DNA of 31,916 nt from an uncultured Oscillospiraceae bacterium. GTDB taxonomy: Bacteria > Bacillota > Clostridia > Oscillospirales > Oscillospiraceae. Positions 23,288-31,592 of this stretch are shown one piece after another (position 1 is the first letter of the stretch; the number at the start of each line of letters is the position of its first letter). The stretch spans positions 1 through 31,916 of the forward strand of contig CAKTMQ010000006.1 in assembly GCA_934573945.1 (NCBI GenBank), read 5' to 3'. Both the position numbers and the translations under genes were made by a program. The notes beneath the pieces were generated by a model. It made no database searches and was not told where the DNA came from. It saw only the letters and a program-made list of their open reading frames with translations.

Positions 23288-24262
23288 ATGTTAGGTCAAG
23301 ATCTTTCCCCTGTTCAGATTTCTGATTTTTTTGCGGCGGAGCGTCAGATCCGCCAGACCATTCCCGCGTCCCCTCTGCTGAATATGGCGCCTCTGAACCA
23401 GCAGCTGGGATTTCCCGTATATCTGAAGGCCGAGAGCCTGCTGCCCTCCGGCGCCTATAAGATGCGCGGCGCCACCAACAAGATCATGACGCTGGCCAAG
23501 GAGGTGGGCTCCTCTCTGGAGATCATCACCGCTTCCTCCGGCAACCACGGCATGGCCTGCGCCCTGTCCGCCAGCCGTCTGCATATCCCGGCCACCATTG
23601 TGGTGCCTGAGCCTACGCCGGACATCAAGAAGAACAGCATCCGCGCCATGGGCGCCAACCTGCTGGAGATCGGTGCGACCTATGATGAGGCGTTCACAGC
23701 CACCGTGGCGCTGGCGGAGGAGAAGCAGATGTACTATGTCCATCCCACCTCTGACCGCTATACTGTGGCCGGACAGGGCACCATCTCTCTGGAGCTGCTG
23801 CAGCAGCTTCCCGATGTGGATCAGATCGTGGTACCCATCGGCGGCGGCGGCCTGATCACCGGTATTTCCTACGCCATCAAGCACCTGAAGCCCGACGTGA
23901 AGATCATCGGCGTGATGCCGGAGGGTTCCGCTGTCTATGCCGCGTCCCGTGCCGCCGGCAAGCTGGTGACACTGGATTCCTGCGCCTCTATCGCCGACGC
24001 GGTGGTGCGCAAGACGGGCGAGCCCTACCTGTACCCCTACATCGAGGAGTATGTGGACGAGATCGTGACCGTCAGCGAGGATGCGCTGCGCAAGGCCGTC
24101 AAGATGGCCTGCCTCTATGCAAAACTGACGCTGGAGGGCGCGGCGGCGCTGGCACTGGCCGCTGTATCCACCGGAAAATGCGCGGTGACAGAGCACACCG
24201 TGCTGATCTGCTCCGGCGGCAATATTGATGAATCCGTCCTGCTCTCCTGCCTGCAGGGCTGA
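23288..24262 (+). CDS. Fold-type II PLP enzyme, threonine/serine ammonia-lyase-like
   Basis: A 324-residue PLP-dependent lyase of the threonine/serine dehydratase family. PLP-binding K58 lies in SGAYKMRGA (family norm SFKxRGA), ASSGNHGMA (82-90) and the phosphate loop GGGG (185-188) follow, and SGGN sits near the C-terminus. It would remove a beta-leaving group and ammonia from an amino acid, giving a 2-oxo acid, with RidA upstream handling the enamine. It starts 15 nt after the ridA stop behind GAGAGGAGG. It is shorter than diaminopropionate ammonia-lyase (YgeX, about 400 residues) and lacks its typical motifs, so serine, threonine or another 3-substituted alanine is as likely. Confidence 0.85.
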   Translation: MLGQDLSPVQISDFFAAERQIRQTIPASPLLNMAPLNQQLGFPVYLKAESLLPSGAYKMRGATNKIMTLAKEVGSSLEIITASSGNHGMACALSASRLHIPATIVVPEPTPDIKKNSIRAMGANLLEIGATYDEAFTATVALAEEKQMYYVHPTSDRYTVAGQGTISLELLQQLPDVDQIVVPIGGGGLITGISYAIKHLKPDVKIIGVMPEGSAVYAASRAAGKLVTLDSCASIADAVVRKTGEPYLYPYIEEYVDEIVTVSEDALRKAVKMACLYAKLTLEGAAALALAAVSTGKCAVTEHTVLICSGGNIDESVLLSCLQG

Positions 24263-24282
24263 GCAAGACAGTTTCAAGATAA

Positions 24283-24362
24283 AAACTGCACTGAGAAGAA
24301 ACTACACTGAGAAGAAACTACACTGAGAAGAAACTACACTGAGAAGAAACTACACTGAGAAG
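24283..24362 (+). repeat. Five tandem copies of a 16-bp repeat in a 5' leader
   Basis: The unit AAACTACACTGAGAAG occurs five times head to tail; the first copy has G instead of A at its sixth base. The array fills most of the 113-nt gap between the PLP lyase and the aminotransferase gene and ends exactly at the AGGAG ribosome site (24363-24367). Confidence 0.95.
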
Positions 24363-24375
24363 AGGAGAACACGAT

Positions 24376-25530
24376 ATGTCTTTCATTTCCGAGAAAAGTA
24401 AGCAAGTTCCTGGCTCTATGATCCGTAAGATGTTCGCCATGCAGACCGGTATGACGGACGTGGTGAGTTTCGCTTTGGGCGAGCCCGATTTTACTGCCCC
24501 CCAGCACGTGATCGATGCCGCTGTGGCGTCCCTGCGCCGCGGCGAGACCCACTATACGCCCAATGCCGGTATCCCCGCGCTGCGCGAGGCTGTGGCAAAG
24601 AGCTATCAGGCACGGGGGCTGGACTACAAGCCCAGCGAGATCCTGATCGGCGCCGGTGCTATCAGCCTGCTGAATCTGGCCTGCACGGCGATCCTCGACA
24701 TTGGAGATGAAGTGATCGTGCCTGATCCGGGCTGGGCCAACTACAAGGGTCTGATGATGCAGGTGGGTGCGGTGCCCGTGCCTGTGTCTCAGAAGGAAGA
24801 AAACGGCTTTATGTATGACCCCGAGGACATCCGCGCTGCGCTGACGCCCCGCACCAAGGTCATCCTCATCAACTCTCCCTCCAACCCCACCGGCGCCGTG
24901 GCCAGCGCTGAGAACCTGCGCCAGATCGCCGAGCTGGTGGTGGAGAAGAACCTCTATGTGCTGACGGATGAGATCTATCGCGAGCTGCTGTGGGACGACG
25001 AGCCCTACACCAGCATTGCCTCCTTCCCCGGCATGAAGGAGCGCACGGTTATCGTGGACGGCTTCTCCAAGACCTATGCCATGACCGGTATGCGTCTGGC
25101 TTACAGTGCCGCGCCGGAGGATGTGACCATGATTATGACCCGCCTGCTGGAGAACGTGCTGTCCTCCGTGAACGAGGGTATGCAGTGGGCCGGCGTCGCC
25201 GCGCTGACGGAGAGCCAGGAGTGCGTGGAAATGATGCGTACCCAGTACCGCCGCCGCCGTGAGCTGATCGTCAACGGCCTCAACGCCATTGACGGCGTGA
25301 CCTGCATGGCGCCCAAGGGTGCTTTCTATGCGTTCCCCAACATTCGCGCCACCGGCCTGAGTTCCCGTGATTTTGCCATCCGCCTGCTGAAGGAGCAGCA
25401 CGTTGTCACCGTTCCCGGTACCGGTTTCGGCGATGGCGGCGAGGGCTACATCCGTCTGTCCTACGCCACCAGCGAGGAAGTGATCCGTGAGGGTCTCAAG
25501 CGGATCAAGACCTTTGTGGACAGCCTTTGA
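24376..25530 (+). CDS. Class I/II PLP-dependent aminotransferase (AspC/AlaT-like)
   Basis: A 384-residue fold-type I aminotransferase. Motifs: SPSNPTGA (167-174), TDEIYRELLWDD (198-208), PLP-binding K232 in GFSKTYAMTGMR, and a C-terminal 'GYIRLSYA' with the substrate carboxylate-binding Arg. It would exchange an amino group between an amino acid and a 2-oxo acid such as pyruvate or 2-oxoglutarate. AGGAG at 24363-24367 lies 8 nt before the ATG, directly after the tandem repeats. The nearest neighbours make and use pyruvate, so an alanine- or aspartate-type reaction is plausible. Confidence 0.9.
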   Translation: MSFISEKSKQVPGSMIRKMFAMQTGMTDVVSFALGEPDFTAPQHVIDAAVASLRRGETHYTPNAGIPALREAVAKSYQARGLDYKPSEILIGAGAISLLNLACTAILDIGDEVIVPDPGWANYKGLMMQVGAVPVPVSQKEENGFMYDPEDIRAALTPRTKVILINSPSNPTGAVASAENLRQIAELVVEKNLYVLTDEIYRELLWDDEPYTSIASFPGMKERTVIVDGFSKTYAMTGMRLAYSAAPEDVTMIMTRLLENVLSSVNEGMQWAGVAALTESQECVEMMRTQYRRRRELIVNGLNAIDGVTCMAPKGAFYAFPNIRATGLSSRDFAIRLLKEQHVVTVPGTGFGDGGEGYIRLSYATSEEVIREGLKRIKTFVDSL

Positions 25531-25567
25531 TCCTGTTGTGAAAACATAACGAAGCGAGGGTTTTGCT

Positions 25568-28500
25568 ATGAAGAAAAACTATGCTGTTATGGACGGCAAC
25601 ACCGCGGCGGCGCATTCGGCGTATGCTTTCACCGAGGTCGCGGCGATCTACCCCATCACGCCCTCCTCTCCTATGGCGGAGAAGGTGGACGAGTGGTCTG
25701 CCAAGGGGCGCAAGAACCTCTTCGGAACACCGGTGGACGTGATCCAGATGCAGTCCGAGGCAGGCGCTGCGGGCACCTGCCACGGCTCCCTGCAGGCCGG
25801 CGCGCTGACCACCACCTTTACCTCTTCCCAGGGCTTGATGCTGATGATCCCGGCCATGTACGCCATGGGCGGTCAGTTCCTGCCCAGCGTGATGCACATC
25901 GCCTCCCGCGTCGTGACCTCCAATCACCACTCTATTTTCGGCGATCATACCGACTTTATGACCTGCCGTACCACCGGCTATGCCATGCTGATGTCCTCCT
26001 CTCCTCAGGAGGCCATGGATCTGGCCGCGGTGGCGCATCTGTCCGCCATCCATGCCGGTTACGCATTCATGCACTGCTTTGACGGCTTCCGTACCTCTCA
26101 TGAGATGCAGCGGATCGAGACAATCGACTACGAGGATCTGCGGGGACTGGTGGACTACGAGGCGCTGCAGGCGTTCCGTGCCCGCTCCCTGAACCCGGAG
26201 CACCCCTCCAACCGCGGCAACAACGTGAACCCGGACGTCTACTTCCAGTGCAAGGAGGGCGCCAATGTCAAGAGCGCTGTGGTACCGGAGACAGTGCAGC
26301 ACTACATGGACGAGATCGGTCGGATCACCGGCCGCTCCTACAAGCTGTTCAACTACTATGGCGCTCCCGATGCGGAGGAAGTCATCGTAGTGATGTGCTC
26401 CGCCTCTGAGGCAGTGAAGGAGACAGTGGACTATCTCAATGCCCAGGGCCGCAAGGTGGGCGTGGTGCAGATCCATCTGTACCGTCCCTTCTCTGTGGAG
26501 CACTTTGCCGCGGCGATCCCTGCGACCTGTAAGAAGATCGCCGTGCTGGATCGTTCCAAGGAAGTGGGTTCCGTGGGCGAGCCTGTGTATCTGGATGTGG
26601 TCACCGCGCTGAACCAGGCCGGCCGCGGCGACATCCGGGTGGTAGGCGGCCGTTACGGTCTCAGCTCCAAGGATACGACTCCCGGCCAGATCGTGGCGGT
26701 GTTTGATAATCTCCGTCAGGATGCGCCCAAGAACAATTTCACCATCGGTATCAACGATGATGTGACCCACACCTCTCTGGACTACAAGGAAGTGGAGTTC
26801 CACCGCGAGGGTGAGATCTCCTGCAAGATCTGGGGTCTGGGCGGCGACGGCACCGTGGGCGCCAACAAGAATGCCATCACCACTATCGGCCTGACGGCCA
26901 ACCAGTACGCACAGGCGTTCTTCTCCTACGACTCCATGAAGTCCGGCGGTCTGACCCAGTCTCACCTCCGCTTCGGCAAGGAGCCGATCCGTTCCACCTA
27001 TCTGGTCTCTTCCGCTGACTTCGTGGCGGTACACGCCCCCACCTATGTCAAGAAGTATGATACCACTGAGGATCTGAAGGACGGCGGTACCTTCCTGCTG
27101 AACTGTCCCTGGTCTGTTGACGAGCTGGAGACCCGCCTGACCGCCAAAATGAAACGGGATCTGGCGAAGAAGCACGCCAACTTCTACATCATCGATGCCG
27201 CCAAGCTAGCCGCCGAGATCGGTCTGGGCAAGCACACCAACAACATCCTGCAGGGTGCGTTCTTTGCGCTGACCAAGGTCATCCCCATGGATCTGGCGCT
27301 GACCTCCATGATGCAGACCAACTACGACACCTATTTCAAGAAGTCCGGGCAGAAGATCGTGGATCTGAACAATGAGGCGGTGCGCGTGGGTGTCACCGCG
27401 GCGCAGAAGGTGGAGATCCCCGCCTCCTGGGCAACGGCGGAGGATGCACCGGCTGCCCCCATTCAGGCCTCCGACTTCGTTAAGGACATCGTGATCCCCA
27501 TGGATCATCAGATGGGCGACAAGCTGCCCGTGTCCGTGTTCCAGAAGCACGGCGTGCTGGACGGCACCTGGGAGAACGGCACCTCCGCTTACGCCAAGCG
27601 CGGCGTGGCCACCACGGTGCCCAAGTGGAACGGCGAGGCCTGTATCCAGTGCAACCGCTGCGCCATGTGCTGCCCTCATGCAGCCATCCGTCCCGTGCTG
27701 CTCAGCGACGAGGAGAAGGCCGGTGTGCCTGATTCCTTCGTCACCGTGCCTGCCAAGGGTCTGGGCAAGGATGCACCCAACTACAACTTCCGGATGCAGA
27801 TCTCTCCCTATGACTGCCTGGGCTGCGGCGTCTGCCTGACGGCCTGCCCCGCGGCAGAAAAGGGCGCTCTGGTCATGACGCCCTTCGAGGAGATGAAGGA
27901 CGAGCAGGCCAACTTCGACACGGTGGCGATGAACGACGCCTACCTGAAGAGGGACGTCATCAGCGACAAGTCCGTGAAGAACATTCAGTTTGCCAAGCCC
28001 TATTTCCAGTTCTCCGCCGCCTGCGCAGGCTGCGCGGAGACCACCTACATCAAGCTGCTCAGCCAGCTGGTGGGCGACCGGATGTATGTGGGCAATGCGG
28101 CAGGCTGCTCCTCCGCCATCAGCGGCGGCGCACCTATCCTGCCCTACTGCAAGGATCAGAGCGGCCGCGGCCCGGCATGGGAGCACTCCCTGTTCGAGGA
28201 CAACGCCGAGTTTGCTTATGGTTTCTTCCATGCGCAGGACGCCATCCGCAATGAGCTGCTGCTGCGTCTGGAGAAGCTGCGTGACGCCGGTGTGGCGGTG
28301 GAGGCTGTCAACGCCTATCTGGCCGACTGGAATGACAGCGGCAAGTCCCGCGCCGTGTCCGACGCGCTGGTGGCCGCTCTGGAGGCGGCGCCGGCAGGCG
28401 AGGATGTGGACTACATCCTGCACAACAAGGAATATCTGTCCAAGAAGTCCGTCTGGGCTGTGGGCGGCGACGGCTGGGCTTACGACATCGGCTTCGGCGG

Positions 28501-29092
28501 CATCGACCACGTGATGGCGCAGAACCGCAACGTGAACCTGCTGGTGCTGGATACCGAGGTGTACTCCAATACCGGCGGCCAGTCCTCCAAGGCCACGCCC
28601 ATCAGCGCCACGGCTAAGTTTGCCGCAGGCGGCAAGCAGGTGGCCAAGAAGGATCTGGGCGGCATCCTGATGCAGTACGGCTATGTGTATGTGGCACAGG
28701 TGGCCATGGGTGCCGATCAGGCGCAGACCCTGCGGGCACTGCGCGAGGCGGAGTCCTATGACGGCCCGTCCATCGTGATCTGCTACTGCCCCTGCCTGGA
28801 GCAGCATATCAAGGCCGGCATGAGCTGCACCCAGGATGAGATGAAGAAAGCGGTGGAGTGCGGTTATTGGCACCTGTACCGCTATGATCCGCGCCTGACG
28901 GCAGAGGGTAAGAATCCCTTCCAGCTGGATTCCAAGGCGCCCGATACCGACAAGCTGATGGACTTCCTGATGGGTGAGAACCGTTTTGCCGCGCTGAAGA
29001 ACAACTTCCCGGAGAAGGCGGATGCGCTCTATCAGAAGGAGATCGCCGATGTGAAGCGCCGCTACGAGAAGTACAAGAAGCTGGCGGAGTAA
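25568..29092 (+). CDS. nifJ: Pyruvate:ferredoxin (flavodoxin) oxidoreductase, single chain
   Basis: A 1174-residue full-length PFOR that converts pyruvate and CoA to acetyl-CoA and CO2 and reduces ferredoxin. Domains in order: N-terminal pyrimidine-binding domain (AAIYPITPSSPMAE), domain with 'KEVGSVGEPVYLDV', gamma domain, a ferredoxin domain with CIQCNRCAMCCP (from C692) and CLGCGVCLTACP (from C750), and the TPP domain with GGDGWAYDIGFGG and NTGGQSSK. CAGCAETTY carries the cysteines of the proximal cluster. GAGGG precedes the ATG. It ends the ridA operon with strongly biased, highly expressed-type codons, and a terminator follows. Confidence 0.98.
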   Translation: MKKNYAVMDGNTAAAHSAYAFTEVAAIYPITPSSPMAEKVDEWSAKGRKNLFGTPVDVIQMQSEAGAAGTCHGSLQAGALTTTFTSSQGLMLMIPAMYAMGGQFLPSVMHIASRVVTSNHHSIFGDHTDFMTCRTTGYAMLMSSSPQEAMDLAAVAHLSAIHAGYAFMHCFDGFRTSHEMQRIETIDYEDLRGLVDYEALQAFRARSLNPEHPSNRGNNVNPDVYFQCKEGANVKSAVVPETVQHYMDEIGRITGRSYKLFNYYGAPDAEEVIVVMCSASEAVKETVDYLNAQGRKVGVVQIHLYRPFSVEHFAAAIPATCKKIAVLDRSKEVGSVGEPVYLDVVTALNQAGRGDIRVVGGRYGLSSKDTTPGQIVAVFDNLRQDAPKNNFTIGINDDVTHTSLDYKEVEFHREGEISCKIWGLGGDGTVGANKNAITTIGLTANQYAQAFFSYDSMKSGGLTQSHLRFGKEPIRSTYLVSSADFVAVHAPTYVKKYDTTEDLKDGGTFLLNCPWSVDELETRLTAKMKRDLAKKHANFYIIDAAKLAAEIGLGKHTNNILQGAFFALTKVIPMDLALTSMMQTNYDTYFKKSGQKIVDLNNEAVRVGVTAAQKVEIPASWATAEDAPAAPIQASDFVKDIVIPMDHQMGDKLPVSVFQKHGVLDGTWENGTSAYAKRGVATTVPKWNGEACIQCNRCAMCCPHAAIRPVLLSDEEKAGVPDSFVTVPAKGLGKDAPNYNFRMQISPYDCLGCGVCLTACPAAEKGALVMTPFEEMKDEQANFDTVAMNDAYLKRDVISDKSVKNIQFAKPYFQFSAACAGCAETTYIKLLSQLVGDRMYVGNAAGCSSAISGGAPILPYCKDQSGRGPAWEHSLFEDNAEFAYGFFHAQDAIRNELLLRLEKLRDAGVAVEAVNAYLADWNDSGKSRAVSDALVAALEAAPAGEDVDYILHNKEYLSKKSVWAVGGDGWAYDIGFGGIDHVMAQNRNVNLLVLDTEVYSNTGGQSSKATPISATAKFAAGGKQVAKKDLGGILMQYGYVYVAQVAMGADQAQTLRALREAESYDGPSIVICYCPCLEQHIKAGMSCTQDEMKKAVECGYWHLYRYDPRLTAEGKNPFQLDSKAPDTDKLMDFLMGENRFAALKNNFPEKADALYQKEIADVKRRYEKYKKLAE

Positions 29093-29118
29093 GCGACGGC
29101 CTACAGCAGATAAAGAGT

Positions 29119-29158
29119 ACAAAGAACTCCCGGGGCACATGCCCCGGGAGTTCTTTGT
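29119..29158. terminator. Bidirectional terminator between nifJ and rpiR
   Basis: A perfect 19-bp stem (29119-29137 with 29140-29158) starts with AAAG and ends with CTTTGT, giving T-rich tails on both strands. It lies between the convergent nifJ and rpiR genes. Confidence 0.85.
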
Positions 29159-29203
29159 GTTTATCGTTATTCTTATAGCAGATAGCGCGGCACAAAAAAG
29201 CGG

Positions 29204-30070
29204 TCAGATCAATTCCTTTTGGATCGTGCGCTCTGTCAGTACCACCTTTGTCTCCTGCAGATTGACGATGGTTTCCGGTGCCCCGCGGATGGACAGGAAG
29301 GTAAAGAGAACATCAATGATGTACATCAGGGAGAGCCGGGATTCAGTGGTGCCGGTGTACAGGAAGTTGTCCAGAAACGCGCCGTAGAGCAGGTGGTCGG
29401 ATTCCTTTGCCAGCGGGCAGTCATAGTCGTTGACCATGGAAATGACGGTGGCGCCCTGCGACCGTGCCTTGTGGGCGATCTTGACCATGTCGTAGTCATA
29501 GCCGGACAGGGAGATCACATAGGCGACATCACCCTTTTTGAGCTGGGTGACCAGCACCTTTTGAAAGGTCATATCCGATTGCATGGAGCAGGAGATCCCG
29601 AGACGGGTCAGCTTGTGGTAGAGATCCATGGCGGCGCAGGCCGACCCGCCGATGGAAAAGATAACGACCCGGTTCGCCTGCAGCAGCAGATCGGCAATAG
29701 GCGTCAGATCTACCGTCTGCAGCATATCGCAGGCCTGCTCCAATGCCTTGCGCTCCGTATTCAGAATGGCTGCGGCGATGTCGCTGGCGGTCTCACCCTG
29801 TGCCACGCCTTCGGTAACGCGGCTGATAGCCACAGCGCTCTCCTCGGCCAGCGCCAGTGAAAAGTCACGGTAGCTGGTATAGCCGAGGCGCCGGCAGAAG
29901 CGGGAGAGGGTGGATTTGCTGACGCCCACCTTCTCGGCAAATTCGTTGATGGATAGTGTGGCGGCGGAACGGAGATTTTCACGGATATACTGTTTGATCT
30001 TTCTCTCCTGGGGCGTAAATCCATCTGTGTCGCCGCCTAACTTGAACATGATCCCCATGGGGGTTTTCAT
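29204..30070 (-). CDS. RpiR-family transcriptional regulator (HTH + SIS domain)
   Basis: A 288-residue RpiR regulator. The N-terminal HTH_6 domain (about 18-90) includes 'LSINEFAEKVGVSKSTLSRFCRRLGY'; the SIS domain (about 120-260) has 'VVIFSIGGSACAAMDL' and 'VISLSGYDYDMVKIAHKA', which usually bind a phosphosugar. The start at 30070 is set by GAGGAGG; the frame stays open for another 75 codons upstream, but that part is AT-rich and unlike the family. Its target is unknown; the divergent nifS gene and a palindrome at 30245-30266 lie beside it. Confidence 0.92.
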   Translation of the reverse strand: MKTPMGIMFKLGGDTDGFTPQERKIKQYIRENLRSAATLSINEFAEKVGVSKSTLSRFCRRLGYTSYRDFSLALAEESAVAISRVTEGVAQGETASDIAAAILNTERKALEQACDMLQTVDLTPIADLLLQANRVVIFSIGGSACAAMDLYHKLTRLGISCSMQSDMTFQKVLVTQLKKGDVAYVISLSGYDYDMVKIAHKARSQGATVISMVNDYDCPLAKESDHLLYGAFLDNFLYTGTTESRLSLMYIIDVLFTFLSIRGAPETIVNLQETKVVLTERTIQKELI

Positions 30071-30115
30071 TCGGGTTTTCCTCCTCAGAATGCAGTTATT
30101 AAAGACACAGTTTCC

Positions 30116-30144
30116 AGTATACCCGTAAAAGATGGAAAAAGCAA
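30116..30144 (-). promoter_or_regulatory. Predicted rpiR promoter
   Basis: On the minus strand TTGCTT (30144-30139), a 17-nt spacer and TATACT (30121-30116) lie 46 nt upstream of the rpiR start codon. Confidence 0.65.
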
Positions 30145-30244
30145 CCGGAATTTGTGGAATATGAACGGTTTTCGTTTTTGAAAGGGCAGAATTTCCGTGT
30201 GGCTGATGACGATATATGTCGAAATACGGAGTAGATATTATATG

Positions 30245-30266
30245 AAAAGATGAAATTTCATCTTTT
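30245..30266. promoter_or_regulatory. 22-bp perfect palindrome with TGAAATTTCA core
   Basis: AAAAGATGAAATTTCATCTTTT reads the same on both strands. It lies in the 310-nt gap between rpiR and nifS, just upstream of the nifS promoter. Its TGAAA/TTTCA symmetry suits a dimeric HTH regulator, with the neighbouring RpiR protein the obvious candidate. Apart from this and the two promoters I see nothing else in the gap. Confidence 0.5.
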
Positions 30267-30281
30267 TCTCGGAAGCTGGAA

Positions 30282-30345
30282 TTACCTATTGACAAAGAGG
30301 GTAAAAAGTGTTACCATCAAATCAACCCATAAAATAAGTAGGTAA
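30282..30345 (+). promoter_or_regulatory. nifS promoter with flanking TTACC/GGTAA repeats
   Basis: TTGACA (30289-30294), a 17-nt spacer and TACCAT (30312-30317) form the promoter. TTACC (30282-30286) and GGTAA (30300-30304) bracket the -35; a second TTACC (30311-30315) overlaps the -10 and a second GGTAA lies at 30341-30345. These symmetric elements are good candidates for a repressor site, for example an Rrf2/IscR-type Fe-S sensor; the protein is not in the window. Confidence 0.6.
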
Positions 30346-30380
30346 AACTATTGAACAGAGATATACAATGGAGGAACGCT

Positions 30381-31568
30381 ATGCAGATTTATGCGGATAA
30401 CGCGGCGACCACGAAGATGAGCCGCACGGCCATCGATGCGATGCTGCCCTATATGGAGACCTACTATGGCAATCCCTCCAGCCTGCACACGGTGGGACAG
30501 CAGGCTGCGGAGGCGCTGCAGAAAGCCCGGGAGACAGTAGCGGCCTGCCTTGGCTGTCAGAGCCGGGAGATCACCTTTACCTCCGGCGGCAGCGAGGCGG
30601 ACAATCAGGCTATCGTTTCCGCTGCCCGTATCGGAGCGCGGAAGGGGAAGAAGCACATTATCTCCACCGCCTTTGAGCACCACGCGGTGCTGCATACCCT
30701 GAAAAAGCTGGAAAAAGAGGGCTTTGTGGTGCAGCTGCTGGACGTGGGAACCACCGGTACGGTGACGGCACAGCAGGTAGCGGGTGCCATCCGGGAGGAC
30801 ACCTGCCTGGTCACCATCATGTATGCCAACAATGAGATCGGTTCCATCATGCCCATTGCGGACATTGGCGCCGTGTGTCAGGAGAAGGGCGTGCTGTTCC
30901 ACACCGACGCGGTGCAGGCGGCAGGGCATCTCCACATTGATGTAAAGGAGCAGCATATCGATATGCTGTCTCTGTCCGCCCACAAGTTCCACGGCCCTAA
31001 GGGCGTCGGTCTGCTGTATGCCCGGCAGGGGATCCCACTGACCAATATCATCGAAGGCGGCGCACAGGAACGGGGCAAGCGCGCCGGTACGGAGAATATC
31101 CCCGGCATCGTATCCATGGCGGCGGCACTTCGGGAGGCCTGCGACCATATTGATGAAAACGCTGCCAAAGTCTCTGCCCTGCGGGACAAGCTGATCGCGG
31201 GACTGTCCAAGATCCCCCACTCGGCACTCAATGGTGACCCGGTGAACCGGCTGCCCGGCAACGTGAACTTCTGCTTTGAAGGCATCGAGGGTGAAAGCAT
31301 CCTGCTGCTGCTGGACGCCAAGGGCATCTGCGCTTCCTCCGGCAGCGCCTGCACCTCCGGCTCGCTGGATCCCAGCCATGTGCTGCTGGCCATCGGCCGT
31401 CCTCATGAGGTGGCGCACGGTTCACTGCGGCTGAGCCTGTGCGAATGGAACACCGAGGAAGAGGTGGACTATATGCTGCAGGTCATCCCCGCGGTGGTGA
31501 CCTATCTGCGGAATATGTCTCCGGTCTGGAAAGAGCTGCTCAGCGGCAAACGTCAGTTCATGCTGTGA
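30381..31568 (+). CDS. nifS: NifS/IscS-type cysteine desulfurase
   Basis: A 395-residue class V PLP enzyme that takes sulfur from cysteine as a persulfide for Fe-S cluster assembly. K202 in SLSAHKFHGPKGVG binds PLP, and C324 in SSGSACTSGSLDPSH is the catalytic cysteine; the SGSACTSG loop marks the group I (NifS/IscS) type. YADNAATT at the N-terminus is conserved. GGAGG lies 6 nt before the ATG at 30381. The scaffold gene follows after 24 nt, forming the common clostridial nifS-nifU pair. Confidence 0.95.
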   Translation: MQIYADNAATTKMSRTAIDAMLPYMETYYGNPSSLHTVGQQAAEALQKARETVAACLGCQSREITFTSGGSEADNQAIVSAARIGARKGKKHIISTAFEHHAVLHTLKKLEKEGFVVQLLDVGTTGTVTAQQVAGAIREDTCLVTIMYANNEIGSIMPIADIGAVCQEKGVLFHTDAVQAAGHLHIDVKEQHIDMLSLSAHKFHGPKGVGLLYARQGIPLTNIIEGGAQERGKRAGTENIPGIVSMAAALREACDHIDENAAKVSALRDKLIAGLSKIPHSALNGDPVNRLPGNVNFCFEGIEGESILLLLDAKGICASSGSACTSGSLDPSHVLLAIGRPHEVAHGSLRLSLCEWNTEEEVDYMLQVIPAVVTYLRNMSPVWKELLSGKRQFML

Positions 31569-31592
31569 AATGGAGTAAAGGAGGAAAAAACC

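Noticed and set aside
23288..24262. Assignment of the PLP enzyme as YgeX (diaminopropionate ammonia-lyase)
   Set aside because: At 324 residues it is too short, and its SGAYKMRGA, SSGNHG and GGGG motifs match the threonine/serine dehydratase group better.
24283..24362. Possible small CRISPR array
   Set aside because: The 16-bp units are directly adjacent with no spacers, and no cas genes are nearby.
30071..30295. N-terminal extension of the RpiR regulator
   Set aside because: The region is AT-rich, contains the predicted rpiR promoter, and GAGGAGG marks the start at 30070.
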